A stretch of DNA of 59,405 nucleotides from Helcococcus kunzii ATCC 51366 (GCF_000245755.1 NZ_JH601088.1:1299192-1358596), one strand, 5' to 3'. Positions 1 through 10,926 are shown, counted from the stretch's first letter. Notes: generated by a model from the letters alone, not told the origin. Translations and numbers: made by a program.

Positions 1-150
1 AATTATCATCGTACAAAACTGACTAAATAGACGAGGATAATCGCAAAAAAGTAAATTATCATCGTAAAAACTGGCTAAATAGACGAGGATAATCGTAAAA
101 AAATAAATTATCATCGTTTCTATTCTGAAATTAATACGAGGACAATTAGG
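1..150. repeat. Tandem hairpin array (ATTATCATCGT / ACGAGGATAAT stems)
   Basis: Three units start at 1, 54 and 106, with a period of 52-53 bases. Each has a left arm AATTATCATCGT and a right arm ACGAGGATAAT (third unit ACGAGGACAATT) around an AT-rich loop of about 18 bases, so each folds into its own imperfect hairpin. The array may begin outside the window. No gene is visible here. It has the same design as the arrays at 3413-3690, 3693-3895 and 56389-56689, with a different stem sequence. Confidence 0.8.
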
Positions 151-216
151 AAAATCCACATTATACTCGTAAATTTCCTAATACTTTTCAGTTCCCATTC
201 CTACTCTAATAACAAA

Positions 217-253
217 TAAAAAAAGACACTATTGAGCTGTTCAACAGTGTCTA
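217..253 (-). terminator. Intrinsic terminator of the M3 peptidase gene
   Basis: On the minus strand AGACACTGTTGA pairs with TCAATAGTGTCT across a 5-base loop and is followed by a run of seven T. It lies a few bases after the stop codon of the leftward gene that begins at 1959. Confidence 0.85.
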
Positions 254-261
254 TCTATAAA

Positions 262-1959
262 TTATTTTATCTTATCATGATCTAAAGATTCTAAATATTC
301 TTCTAATCTTGGTACTACATATTTAAATGTTTCTTTTTCAAATGGATTTTTTAATCCAACTTTACTAATGATTTCTTTAGTACCTAATTTTCCACCAAGT
401 TTACATAATTCAAGGTATTTGTTCCATGCATCTTCATGATTTTCCATATCCAATACAAAGAATTGGAATGCGTTCATTTGTGCAATTGTATAATCTAAAT
501 AGTAGAATGGTGAAGAATATACGTGCATTTGAACTTGCCATCTTCTACCTGAATCCATGTATTCATCATCAGCATAATCAATATGTGGAGAATATTTCTT
601 TTCTATTTCTCTAAATTTATTATTTCTTTCCTCTGGGGTTGCTTCAGGATTATCGTAAACCCATTCTTGATATTCATCAATTGAAGCTCCATAAGGCAAG
701 AATTCTAATGAAGATACTACATGATTATAGTAATACTTTTCTGTGTCTTCCTTAAAGAAACCTTCCATCCATGGATGTGTGAAATATTCCATACTCATAG
801 AATGTGTTTCCATAATTTCCATGCATGCACCTCTAACATCACTTGGATAAACATCTCTTGTTAAGTATCCTTGGAATGCATGTCCCGCTTCATGAGTTAA
901 AACATCAACATCATGCGCTGTACCATTAAAGTTTGCAAAGATGAATGGTAATTTTGTCTTATCTAGTTGAGTCATATAACCACCAGGCGCTTTGCCATCT
1001 TGTGAAGTTAAATGCATCATTTCATGTTCAATCATGGCATTAAAGAATTCTTCAGTTTCTGGAGAAAGTTCTTTGTACATTTTCTTAGCATAATCCACTA
1101 ATTCTTCTTCTGTGCCCTTTGGTGTAGGATTACCAGATAGGAATTTTAATGGAATATCATAGTATAGAAAATCTTCTACTCCTATTCTTTCTTTTTGTTC
1201 TTCATATAGCTTATTCGCTAAAGGAACGATATATTTTACAATTTGTTCTCTATAGTTTTTAGCATCTTCTCTTCCCCAGTCTGTACGACCAAAGCTTCTA
1301 TATGCTACATCTAAATATGAATCAAATCCTAATTTTTTCGCAATTTGATGTCTTACTTTAACTAATTCATCATATATTCTATCAAATTGATCTTTTCTTT
1401 CATTAAACCATGCAGATGAAGCTTTAGCAGCAGCTTTTCTCACTGCTCTATCTTTTGATTGTTTATATGGTGTTAATTGAGAAAGATTTAATTTTTTACC
1501 ATAAAATTCGATTTCTGCTGTACCCATTAATTTTTGGTATTCATTCGCAAGTTTTGATTCTTTAATTCTATCTTCCATTATTGAAGGATTAAAAATATCT
1601 TTTTGTAATTCATCAGTTTTTGTAATGTTTTTTCCATATTTTTCTTCAAAATCTTTTCTAAATGGTGATTTTAATCTAATATTTTGCAATTTATTGGAAA
1701 ATTGAGAAAACTTTGGAAAAATTTCGTCAAATACTTCTACTTCTTTTTCGTAGAACTCATCTCTTGTATCAATTGTATTTCTAATATATGCAATATTTGC
1801 AGCTTCAGAAAAATCTTCTGTCATTGTATCAACTTCGTGTAATAGTTTAAGATACTCATCACTAGTTTTTGCATTTTCAATTAAATCTAATTTTTCATTT
1901 AATTCATTTAGTAATGAGTCAAAATCAGGTCTTGTGTATTCTAATTCTCTAAATTTCAT
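262..1959 (-). CDS. M3 family oligoendopeptidase
   Basis: This 565-residue protein has the zinc-protease signature HEAGH at about residues 356-360, with a downstream glutamate-containing segment (METHSMSMEYF) where M3 enzymes place the third zinc ligand. Length and the all-helical sequence fit the PepF/M3 group of cytoplasmic oligoendopeptidases, which trim short peptides. There is no signal peptide. The start is supported by an AGGAGA-type ribosome site just upstream. It is monocistronic, with its own terminator, and divergent from the ZIP transporter. A second, only distantly similar M3 enzyme (PepF) lies at 6286-8034, so the exact substrate range cannot be assigned. Confidence 0.92.
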   Translation of the reverse strand: MKFRELEYTRPDFDSLLNELNEKLDLIENAKTSDEYLKLLHEVDTMTEDFSEAANIAYIRNTIDTRDEFYEKEVEVFDEIFPKFSQFSNKLQNIRLKSPFRKDFEEKYGKNITKTDELQKDIFNPSIMEDRIKESKLANEYQKLMGTAEIEFYGKKLNLSQLTPYKQSKDRAVRKAAAKASSAWFNERKDQFDRIYDELVKVRHQIAKKLGFDSYLDVAYRSFGRTDWGREDAKNYREQIVKYIVPLANKLYEEQKERIGVEDFLYYDIPLKFLSGNPTPKGTEEELVDYAKKMYKELSPETEEFFNAMIEHEMMHLTSQDGKAPGGYMTQLDKTKLPFIFANFNGTAHDVDVLTHEAGHAFQGYLTRDVYPSDVRGACMEIMETHSMSMEYFTHPWMEGFFKEDTEKYYYNHVVSSLEFLPYGASIDEYQEWVYDNPEATPEERNNKFREIEKKYSPHIDYADDEYMDSGRRWQVQMHVYSSPFYYLDYTIAQMNAFQFFVLDMENHEDAWNKYLELCKLGGKLGTKEIISKVGLKNPFEKETFKYVVPRLEEYLESLDHDKIK

Positions 1960-2050
1960 AATTATCTCCTTTTCTTATTTAATATTAATTATATACCATT
2001 TAGTAATATTGGTAAAATTTAAATTTATATTTTTACTATATCAATATATT

Positions 2051-2079
2051 TTGCAAATTTTTCTCTTATAGGATATATT
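2051..2079 (+). promoter_or_regulatory. Promoter of the ZIP transporter gene
   Basis: TTGCAA at 2051-2056 and TATATT at 2074-2079 are separated by 17 bases, 30 bases before the ATG. AAGGAG precedes the start codon. Confidence 0.6.
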
Positions 2080-2109
2080 GAATTTATAGGGATTTTATAA
2101 GGAGAAATA

Positions 2110-2925
2110 ATGGAATGGTTTTTATCACTATCGCCTATTTTACAAGCACTTTTAGCTGGGATTTTCACTTGGCTATGTACGCTTGTTGGTTCTGCGGTAG
2201 TATTTTTTATTAAAGAAGTTAATAATAAATTCCTTGCGATAATGCAAGGTGCAGCAGCTGGCATAATGACCGCCGCTTCTTTTTGGTCACTTTTAGCTCC
2301 AGCGCTAGAGTTTGCTGAAAAAGGACATTCTTCCTTACCAACTTGGTTACCTGTAACAATTGGATTCTTAGGTGGAGGAATATTTCTAAGATTCTTAGAT
2401 ATAGTTATACCTCACATTCATCTATCAGGCGATCATGGCGATACAGATATCAAAAAATCTACTTTAGGAAGATCCACAATGCTTTTCTTAGCAGTTACAT
2501 TACATAACATACCAGAGGGAATGGCATTAGGTGTTGCCTTTGCTGCTGCCGGATTACAAGTATCTGGAGCTTCAATCGCTGCAGCAATCGCTCTAACAAT
2601 TGGTATAGGGATACAAAACATCCCTGAAGGTTCAGCACTTTCTCTTCCGATTAGAGCTCAAGGACGTTCAAAAAAATATGCGTTTAATATGGGACAAATG
2701 TCTGCACTAGTAGAACCAGTCGGTGCAGTACTAGGTGCAGCAGCAGTTACAGCTGTCACAGAAATATTACCATATGGGTTGTCCTTTGCTGCAGGTGCAA
2801 TGTTATTTGTCGTTATTGAAGAATTAGTACCAGAATCACAAAAGTCTGAATACACAGATATAGCCACAATGGCATTTTTAGTTGGATTTTGTATAATGAT
2901 GGTGTTGGATGTGGCGTTAGGTTAG
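2110..2925 (+). CDS. ZIP family divalent metal transporter (GufA-like)
   Basis: The 271-residue membrane protein has about eight hydrophobic segments and two family-defining motifs, HNIPEG near residue 133 and QNIPEG near residue 169, which in ZIP proteins line the metal path in helices IV and V. A short histidine-bearing loop (HIHLSGDHGD) precedes them. The family imports zinc and other divalent cations into the cytoplasm. The GufA subgroup is suggested by the N-terminal layout and size. The start has a good ribosome site (AAGGAG). The stop codon is immediately followed by a 177-base foldback. No Zur- or Fur-like operator was recognised in the short promoter. Confidence 0.9.
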   Translation: MEWFLSLSPILQALLAGIFTWLCTLVGSAVVFFIKEVNNKFLAIMQGAAAGIMTAASFWSLLAPALEFAEKGHSSLPTWLPVTIGFLGGGIFLRFLDIVIPHIHLSGDHGDTDIKKSTLGRSTMLFLAVTLHNIPEGMALGVAFAAAGLQVSGASIAAAIALTIGIGIQNIPEGSALSLPIRAQGRSKKYAFNMGQMSALVEPVGAVLGAAAVTAVTEILPYGLSFAAGAMLFVVIEELVPESQKSEYTDIATMAFLVGFCIMMVLDVALG

Positions 2926-3100
2926 ATTTGTTGTTGCGTATTGCAACTGCGTGCATTCGAAAAGAAATTACTTCGGTAAATTAACGAAAAGCTGCGGAAC
3001 TTGTTCGCTTCGCGAACTTCGGACATCCTCGCTTTTCTAATTTACTCTTGTAATTTCTTTTCTCATATTCGCACGATGTTGCAATTACTCACAACAAATC
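2924..3100. repeat. Long foldback element directly after the ZIP gene
   Basis: Arms begin GATTTGTTGT (2924) and end ACAACAAATC (3100). Inside, the arms share long matched blocks (GAAAAGAAATTAC, GTAAATTA, TTGCAA, CGTGC), and the tip is GTTCGC-ttc-GCGAAC. The whole stretch can form one imperfect hairpin about 75 bp long. It is more GC-rich than its surroundings and has no coding potential. It could be a MITE-like or palindromic interspersed element. No terminal target duplication was seen. Confidence 0.75.
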
Positions 3101-3321
3101 TATTCAATATTGTGTGGGTACACACTTTATTCTGGTAAAATTATGTAGTAGCTTTTTTTATTTCAAAAAGCAATGCCACGTATCGAACAACAAATTCTAT
3201 TCGAAATTGTTTGGGATAGAAGTTATTGGAAAAAATTAGATAAAATATTAGTAGAGGTATTGATTAATCAATTCTTTATGGAACAAATTTAAGTAAATCT
3301 AGGATTTAGTATTTTACATAT

Positions 3322-3372
3322 AAAAGAGAGCTGTTACAAAATGAAGTTAGTCATTTGCAACAACTCTCTTTT
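3322..3372. terminator. Hairpin with terminator character in the gene-free interval
   Basis: AAAAGAGAGCTGTT pairs with AACAACTCTCTTTT (13 of 14 positions plus a GU), with an inner helix CAAAATGA/TCATTTG. Runs of A and T at the base make it usable as a terminator in either direction. It may instead be the end of a decayed insertion element. The interval 3101-3412 otherwise shows only a 39-codon open frame of no recognised similarity. Confidence 0.5.
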
Positions 3373-3412
3373 ATGGTTAAATATTTTATCCACATTTCAC
3401 TGGTTTATTGAT

Positions 3413-3690
3413 TTTATGTATAAGCACAAAAATAATTTATACATAAATTTCCTATTTTAATTTCTATGTATAACAATTTTGAAAAATTTATACACAAATG
3501 GATCTTTTATCTTTTATGTGTATAGTATTATAAGGTCTAATTATACACATCTTTGCTTATTTGTAGGAAGTATGTATAAAATACTGAAAAATTTTATACA
3601 TAAATTTTAGTAAATAGATTTTATGTATAAGGCTGTACTTTATTTTATACATAGATTCCAATAAATGGGATTTTATGTATAAATCGCAAG
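3413..3690. repeat. Tandem hairpin array (TATGTATAA / TTATACATA stems)
   Basis: Five hairpins and one half unit follow one another at a period of about 50-55 bases. Arms are TTATGTATAA/TTATACATAA, TATGTATAA/TTTATACACA, ATGTGTATA/TATACACAT, TATGTATAA/TTATACATA and TTATGTATAA/TTATACATA. The loops (10-20 bases) are unrelated. In the third unit both arms have changed together (A to G on one side, T to C on the other), which keeps the stem. No gene is present. Confidence 0.85.
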
Positions 3691-3692
3691 CA

Positions 3693-3895
3693 AAACAACA
3701 CATTCTACTATTCTTCTAAATCTATGTTGTCTTGAGGTAATGGGAGTCAACACATTTAGCCATTTCGAAGAAAGTATGTTGTCATTTGTAAGAAAATTTC
3801 AACACACTTCTTACATTAATGTTGAGTTGTGTTGTCTCACTCCACTCATATTCAACATATTCTGTTAATATCTTCAAAATGTGTTGTCCAGAAAA
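3693..3895. repeat. Tandem hairpin array (CAACACA / TGTTGTC stems)
   Basis: Four units alternate CAACACAT-like left arms with ATGTTGTC-like right arms. The third unit has the fully paired CAACACA/TGTGTTG version. The array directly follows the TATACATA array and reaches to within 70 bases of the stop codon of the next gene. Loops differ between units. No coding capacity is evident. Confidence 0.75.
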
Positions 3896-3962
3896 TTCGT
3901 CCCGACCAATCCTTCCAAAATGCTCACCCGAGTGAATTTAAAATTTATAACTCGTTTTTTTA

Positions 3963-5768
3963 TCATTTCTTATACATATTTTCTAAAATTTCCCCCAGAG
4001 TTTCATTTCTATCAAATTGATATTTCTCTGATAGTTTTTCAATTTGGTATTCTTCAAGTTTGTTAAATAGGTTAAGCGATCTAGTAATGTCAATTTCACC
4101 ATCGGCATTTTTGTATAAAAGTAAGTCACCTTCATTTATTAGCTTAATTGCTTTTTGTCTTAGTGTTTCGTGTGAATTATCGATGTTTATATGCCACCTA
4201 TTGATAAAGTGATATTTGTATGTTTGATCCGTTTGTTTTGCAATATAGCTTTCTGCAAATTTCCTTATTGTGCCATTTTGACCTAGTGCTGTGATTGAGG
4301 ACCAAAGTGGCTCTAAAGGTTGTCCTTTTAATGGACCTTGATCTGAAATGAGTAAGTCCATTCTGTATTTGTTGATGGCAAGTTTTATTTTGTCATCTGG
4401 CAAAATATTTGTGTCATCTTCATATCTTAAATTTTCTATTCTATTACCGAATTGATTTGTGATGTCTACCTCATATTTGATGCTTCCAAATATATCTAAA
4501 GTTGAATATTTGTATTCATTTCTCGTTGGTTCAAAAGAAATGTTTATATCTCCTTCTCTAAATGTATTGTAGACAGAAACAGACCATTCCATATAGTCTC
4601 GCAGATTTTGTCCTGTAATTTCATAGACCGAAACTTCTCCACCAGAATAGCTATAGGAATTGTTTATGTGTTTCCTTTTTATTTCTCCTTTAGTAAGAAT
4701 GGGATACGGATTGTCAAAGTGGACGGCTGCGACATCCGCTCCACTTGCATCGAGCATGACATCTAAAAAGAAATCTGCGATAGGTGTTTGTCTAATCCTA
4801 ACTTCTGGTATTCCTTTTATTGTGTCTGGGTAGACTAAATTGGTATCGGAGTATCCAATATGTTCATTTACATAGGAACGCAATTCTTCATGATATGGTT
4901 TTAATATATTTTCAAGTTCTTTATCTGATTCTATATTTTCATCAACTTTTATTAGTGAATGCTTGATGTCAATTAATTTGTTTGATTTTGTTTTATCAAA
5001 AAATAAATCAACTCTACTTATTGCTTCTCCATGATATCCCGGCTCTAGAAAAATAGTATTGTTTATTTTACCTTCTTTTACCTGATGCATATGGCCACCA
5101 AAAACCGCATTTATGTTTTCAGTGTTTTTTACATTTCTTAAAAGATCATCAACACCGGTATTTTCTATTGAATTTTCATTTATATCACCCATATGAAACA
5201 GACCAATTAAAGCATCACAATCTTCGACTTCTTCCAATAATCGAGATAGTTCAAAATCTGCATCAATTACATCAAAATGTTTGAGGTTTCCTCTTTTCGC
5301 TTCAAACTTACGTACAAGTGGCGTATTTAGAGCAATAAAACCGATTCTTATATTTTGAATGTTTTTATAATAAATTCCATTCATAAAACGCATAGTGTTC
5401 TTTTTTCTATAAAGATTTCCCATCATTGGGATTCCTTGAAATTGACCTACAATGTTAATTAATTGAGGCATACCAAAGTTAAATTCATGGTTTCCCATAT
5501 TGTAGATTTCATAGCCCATAGCGTTGATGGCTTCAATCCCCGGAAATTTGTCTCGTTTTAAGAAACTTTCAGCACTATTTCCTTGAATTAAATCTCCATT
5601 ATCAATCAAAATAGTATATGGATTTTCTTCTCTGATTTTTTTTACAATAGTAGATATTCTGGTTAATCCTCCTATTTTAGAATATTCATCTTTTGAATAG
5701 TCCCAAGGCATATAATATCCGTGAATATCACTTGTACACAACAATGTAACTTTTAATTGATTGTCCAT
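3963..5768 (-). CDS. 5'-nucleotidase / UDP-sugar hydrolase family phosphoesterase
   Basis: This 601-residue protein has the calcineurin-like metal-binding motifs in order: SDIHG (about residue 14), GDLIQGN (about 58), GNHEF (about 97) and GGHMHQ (about 225). A C-terminal 5'-nucleotidase-type domain follows, with the usual F-x-D-N-P-type segment near residue 345. Family members hydrolyse nucleotides or related phosphoesters. Unlike secreted UshA or LPXTG-anchored homologues there is no signal peptide and no anchor, so it should act in the cytoplasm. The start MDNQLKV is 8 bases downstream of the ogt stop, which suggests cotranscription with ogt. Confidence 0.88.
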   Translation of the reverse strand: MDNQLKVTLLCTSDIHGYYMPWDYSKDEYSKIGGLTRISTIVKKIREENPYTILIDNGDLIQGNSAESFLKRDKFPGIEAINAMGYEIYNMGNHEFNFGMPQLINIVGQFQGIPMMGNLYRKKNTMRFMNGIYYKNIQNIRIGFIALNTPLVRKFEAKRGNLKHFDVIDADFELSRLLEEVEDCDALIGLFHMGDINENSIENTGVDDLLRNVKNTENINAVFGGHMHQVKEGKINNTIFLEPGYHGEAISRVDLFFDKTKSNKLIDIKHSLIKVDENIESDKELENILKPYHEELRSYVNEHIGYSDTNLVYPDTIKGIPEVRIRQTPIADFFLDVMLDASGADVAAVHFDNPYPILTKGEIKRKHINNSYSYSGGEVSVYEITGQNLRDYMEWSVSVYNTFREGDINISFEPTRNEYKYSTLDIFGSIKYEVDITNQFGNRIENLRYEDDTNILPDDKIKLAINKYRMDLLISDQGPLKGQPLEPLWSSITALGQNGTIRKFAESYIAKQTDQTYKYHFINRWHINIDNSHETLRQKAIKLINEGDLLLYKNADGEIDITRSLNLFNKLEEYQIEKLSEKYQFDRNETLGEILENMYKK

Positions 5769-5776
5769 ATCATCTC

Positions 5777-6265
5777 TTAATCTCTGTATTTTTTCTCAAG
5801 TTCTAACAGTCTTATCTTTAATTCTGTACCACCGGTATAATTTCCAATGTTTCCATCCGTTCTTACAACTCTATGGCATGGGATAATAATTGGAAAAATA
5901 TTTTTAGCCATTGCATTTCCTACAGCTCGTGCTGAATTTTCAACGCCTACTTTTTCTCCAAGTTCTTTATATGTGATAACTTCGCCATAATCCACAGTCA
6001 CTAATTCATCATAAACTTTCTTTTCAAAACCTTTACTCATATTCTTTATTGGTATATCGAATGTTTTTCTCTTACCATTGAAATATTCTAAAAGTTCAGT
6101 TTCTGCCATTTCTATAAGGGAATTTTTCTCATCTATAATTGTTCCATTAAAATTTAACGGACTATCTTCATTTAATTTTATTGCTAATAAATTATTGTTA
6201 TCGGCATATAAAATTATGTTAAAAATATCGAAAGTAAACTTAGATCTGTAAATTACTTTTTCCAA
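5777..6265 (-). CDS. ogt: Methylated-DNA--protein-cysteine methyltransferase
   Basis: The protein has 162 residues. The active-site motif PCHRV is present, with the alkyl-acceptor cysteine at about residue 130, followed by the conserved G-x-Y-x-G-G (NYTGG) segment. The helix-turn-helix that presents the DNA (YDELVTVDYGEVITYKELGEKVG) precedes it. It repairs O6-alkylguanine by a suicide transfer. It is the Ogt/single-domain type with no Ada regulatory domain. It sits between pepF and the phosphoesterase on the same strand, with 8-20 base gaps, so all three may share a transcript. Confidence 0.93.
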   Translation of the reverse strand: MEKVIYRSKFTFDIFNIILYADNNNLLAIKLNEDSPLNFNGTIIDEKNSLIEMAETELLEYFNGKRKTFDIPIKNMSKGFEKKVYDELVTVDYGEVITYKELGEKVGVENSARAVGNAMAKNIFPIIIPCHRVVRTDGNIGNYTGGTELKIRLLELEKKYRD

Positions 6266-6285
6266 TTACATCTCCATTCACATGG

Positions 6286-8034
6286 CTATTTTACCATTTT
6301 GTCTAGTTTTTCTACTAATTCAGCAAAAATACTTAATGATTCATTAACTGTTTCTGGTTTAGACATATCAACACCAGCAATTTTTAATTGTTCAATTGGG
6401 AAGTGTTTGTCACCATCTTTTAAGAATTTAATATAATTTTCAACAGCTCCCTCTTTGCCTTCTAATACACGTTTCGCAAGTATTGAAGATGCAGAAAAAC
6501 CTGTAGCATATTTGTATACGTAGAAATTTGTATAGAAATGAGGTATTCTCATCCATTCATAAGCAATTTCTTTATCTGAAACCATTGCATCTCCAAAATA
6601 TTTTTCATTTAATTCATAATAAATTTTAGAGAAATCTTCCTTAGTTAAAACTTGTCCACTTTCAATTAATTCGTGAACTGTTCTTTCAAATTCTGCAAAC
6701 ATCGTTTGTCTAAATACTGTGGATTTGTAGTTGTTGATGTAAAAATCAGTTAGATACATTAATTCTTCTTCTGATTCTGCTCTATCCATAAGTAATTTTA
6801 GCAATAGCGCTTCATTAAATGTGGATGCAACTTCTGCAACGAAGATTGTATATCCTGAATGCATGTATTCATTTGAAGATCTGTCATAGAAACTATGAAG
6901 TGAATGTCCCATTTCATGTGCTAAGGTAAATACATTGTTTAATGTACCATCAAAGTTTAACAGTATGAATGGTTTTGTATCGTATGATCCTGATGAATAT
7001 GCCCCACCTCTTTTACCTTCTCTTGGTTCTACATCAATCCATCTTTCTTCAAAAGCTTTTTTATAGTTTTCAACATATTCCTCACCTAGAGGTTTAACAG
7101 ATTCAATAACTAATTCTTTAGCTTCTTCAAAAGTATATGTTTTATCAAAATTACTTGTAATTGGCATATATACGTCATACATATGTTGTTCATCAAGTTT
7201 TAACGCTCTCTTTTTAATTTCATAGTATTTATGAATATGTTTTAAGTTTTGATGAACTGAATCAATTAAAGCATCATAAACATCAGTACTTACATCATCT
7301 CGGTACAGATACATTTCTCTAATTGAATTGTATCCTCTTAATTTTGCTACCTTAGATAACCCATCAATATGTGAATAATATGATTGTGCAATAGTATTAC
7401 CTAATTCATTGTATTTATTGTAAAATGCGTCAAATACATCTTTTCTTAATTCTCTATTTTCATTAGTTTGTAATTTTGTAAAATTAACATTTGTTATTTC
7501 TGTTTCATGTTTATCTAAATATGGGAATTTGATATCTGTATTTGTTAAGTAATAATAAATATTTGAAGCAGTTCTTGTTGTTGAACTCAATGAACTAATG
7601 ATAAATTCTTCCTTATCTGAAAGTGTATGATCTTTGTATCTTAAAATTCTATCTAAATATATATCGAAATCTTTCAATTCTTCATTTGATTTTAATTCCT
7701 CAATTTTTTCATCACTTAAAGATAAAATCAATGGAGTTAGAAACGCAAATTCTGAATTAATATCTGTGTAAAGATTCATCACTTCACTGTCTAATTTTTG
7801 ATATTTGGTTACATTTGAATCCTCATCTTTTTTCATATGAGAATATGCACCTAATTTTTCCGCCTTTCTACTGATATCTCTATATTTTAATAGAATTTGT
7901 ACAAGATTGTTTTCTTTATCTTCCTTTAATTCTTTTAGTTCATTAAGCAATTCTTCTATTTCTGTTTTTTCTTTTTGGGCTTCATCAATATTACTAAAAA
8001 TTGATTCTAAATCCCATCTCATTGTATTACTCAT
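6286..8034 (-). CDS. pepF: Oligoendopeptidase F
   Basis: The protein has 582 residues, close to the usual 600 for PepF. The zinc motif HEMGH lies at about residues 373-377, and the N-terminal PepF domain and conserved GGAYSSGSYDTKPFILLN segment precede it. PepF degrades oligopeptides of about 7-17 residues in the cytoplasm. The start codon overlaps the stop of the upstream regulator gene by 8 bases, so the two are translationally coupled. Confidence 0.93.
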   Translation of the reverse strand: MSNTMRWDLESIFSNIDEAQKEKTEIEELLNELKELKEDKENNLVQILLKYRDISRKAEKLGAYSHMKKDEDSNVTKYQKLDSEVMNLYTDINSEFAFLTPLILSLSDEKIEELKSNEELKDFDIYLDRILRYKDHTLSDKEEFIISSLSSTTRTASNIYYYLTNTDIKFPYLDKHETEITNVNFTKLQTNENRELRKDVFDAFYNKYNELGNTIAQSYYSHIDGLSKVAKLRGYNSIREMYLYRDDVSTDVYDALIDSVHQNLKHIHKYYEIKKRALKLDEQHMYDVYMPITSNFDKTYTFEEAKELVIESVKPLGEEYVENYKKAFEERWIDVEPREGKRGGAYSSGSYDTKPFILLNFDGTLNNVFTLAHEMGHSLHSFYDRSSNEYMHSGYTIFVAEVASTFNEALLLKLLMDRAESEEELMYLTDFYINNYKSTVFRQTMFAEFERTVHELIESGQVLTKEDFSKIYYELNEKYFGDAMVSDKEIAYEWMRIPHFYTNFYVYKYATGFSASSILAKRVLEGKEGAVENYIKFLKDGDKHFPIEQLKIAGVDMSKPETVNESLSIFAELVEKLDKMVK

Positions 8035-8752
8035 CTTTTCCCCTTACTTCACCAATTTCGTCGTTATAAAAATATCCTTCTCCCCATCTAGTCTGAATGT
8101 ATTTATCAGTATTAGTTGGTTCAAGTTTTTCTCTAAGTCTTCTAATATGCACATCTACAGTTCGAATGTTTGACTCTTCTATACCTTGCCATAATTCATT
8201 CGCCAAATCTTTTCTAGAAAATATTTTTTGTTTATTTGAAACTAAAATAAAAAGCAAATCAAATTCTTTACCGGTCAAATCAAGCTCTGTATCCTCAACT
8301 TTTACTTTCCTTCCAAGGATATTAAACTCAAATTTACCTTTAACTAATGAACTCACATCTTCTTTAATAATCTTTACTTTTTCTTCAGCTTTAATTTTAG
8401 TTCTTCTAAGAACAGATCTTATCCTAGCCTTTAACTCAAGTAAATAAAATGGATCAACAATATAGTCGTCACAACCATATTCTAAAGCTAATACTATATC
8501 ATTAGGCTCATTACTTTTTGATACAACTATTGTAGGAATATTACCCAATTCATTCATTTTACGTTTTAAATCTAGGCCTGTGCCATCTTTATAAATCATA
8601 TCTATAATTACTAAATCATATTGATTATTTTTTAAGTTCTCTATAGTCTCTTTTATATTTTTAGCATAGCTAATTTCATACTCTTCAGACTTAAAACTAT
8701 ACTTAAAATTATCAATAAATTCTTGACTAGAGTTAGCTAATAGTAATTTCAC
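8027..8752 (-). CDS. OmpR/PhoB-type regulator with a degenerate receiver domain
   Basis: This 241-residue protein has an N-terminal receiver fold (residues 1-115) and a C-terminal winged helix (about 140-232, with the RTVDVHIRRLREKLEP signature). D51 sits where the phosphorylated aspartate is expected. The acidic pair that normally follows strand 1 is missing (LLLANSSQ instead of a DD motif), and the conserved lysine of the KPF motif is D100 (DPF). Magnesium binding and phosphotransfer are therefore doubtful. It starts with GTG behind a strong GGGAGGGG site. No sensor kinase is adjacent. It is coupled to pepF. Confidence 0.9.
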   Translation of the reverse strand: MKLLLANSSQEFIDNFKYSFKSEEYEISYAKNIKETIENLKNNQYDLVIIDMIYKDGTGLDLKRKMNELGNIPTIVVSKSNEPNDIVLALEYGCDDYIVDPFYLLELKARIRSVLRRTKIKAEEKVKIIKEDVSSLVKGKFEFNILGRKVKVEDTELDLTGKEFDLLFILVSNKQKIFSRKDLANELWQGIEESNIRTVDVHIRRLREKLEPTNTDKYIQTRWGEGYFYNDEIGEVRGKDE

Positions 8753-8776
8753 AACTGCCCCTCCCTTTTTATTCTT

Positions 8777-8812
8777 AGGTAAATTATAACATAAATGTAA
8801 TATTTACCTCAA
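8777..8812 (-). promoter_or_regulatory. Promoter of the regulator-pepF unit with flanking inverted repeat
   Basis: On the minus strand TTGAGG (8807-8812) and TATAAT (8783-8788) are 18 bases apart. AGGTAAAT (8777-8784) and ATTTACCT (8802-8809) form an inverted repeat that spans the promoter elements, a plausible autoregulatory operator for the OmpR-type protein. Confidence 0.55.
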
Positions 8813-8935
8813 ATAAAAATGTGAAACGTGTAAATTTAGCGAGTTAGAATGCTTACCATATTATTACGAAATGTTAAAATATCTTAAAAACATTAAAATC
8901 TTTTAAAACTTGAATTTACAATCTAAGTGCAACAA

Positions 8936-8975
8936 ATAAAAAAAGAGATTGTCACAATTACTCTGCAACAATCCC
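8936..8975 (-). terminator. Intrinsic terminator of groSL
   Basis: On the minus strand GATTGT pairs with ACAATC around a 17-base loop that can partly pair, followed by CTC and seven T, 17 bases after the groL stop codon. Confidence 0.75.
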
Positions 8976-8991
8976 AGTTTTATATTTTTTA

Positions 8992-10909
<1,918 letters not shown>

Positions 10910-10926
10910 ATATTCCTCCTAGCGTT

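Noticed and set aside
3173..3292. 39-codon open frame (MPRIEQQILFEIVW...), possible transposase remnant
   Set aside because: No recognised family, no ribosome site and flanked by repeats. It may be a relic but cannot be supported.
3413..3895. CRISPR array
   Set aside because: Repeats are inverted within each unit, arms vary, spacing is uneven and there are no cas genes.
8825..8843. Third copy of the OGG-end repeat (AACGTGTAAATTTAGCGA)
   Set aside because: The match is only 16 of 18 bases, with no extension into the coding part. AATTTAGCGA-like decamers occur several times in this AT-rich window.
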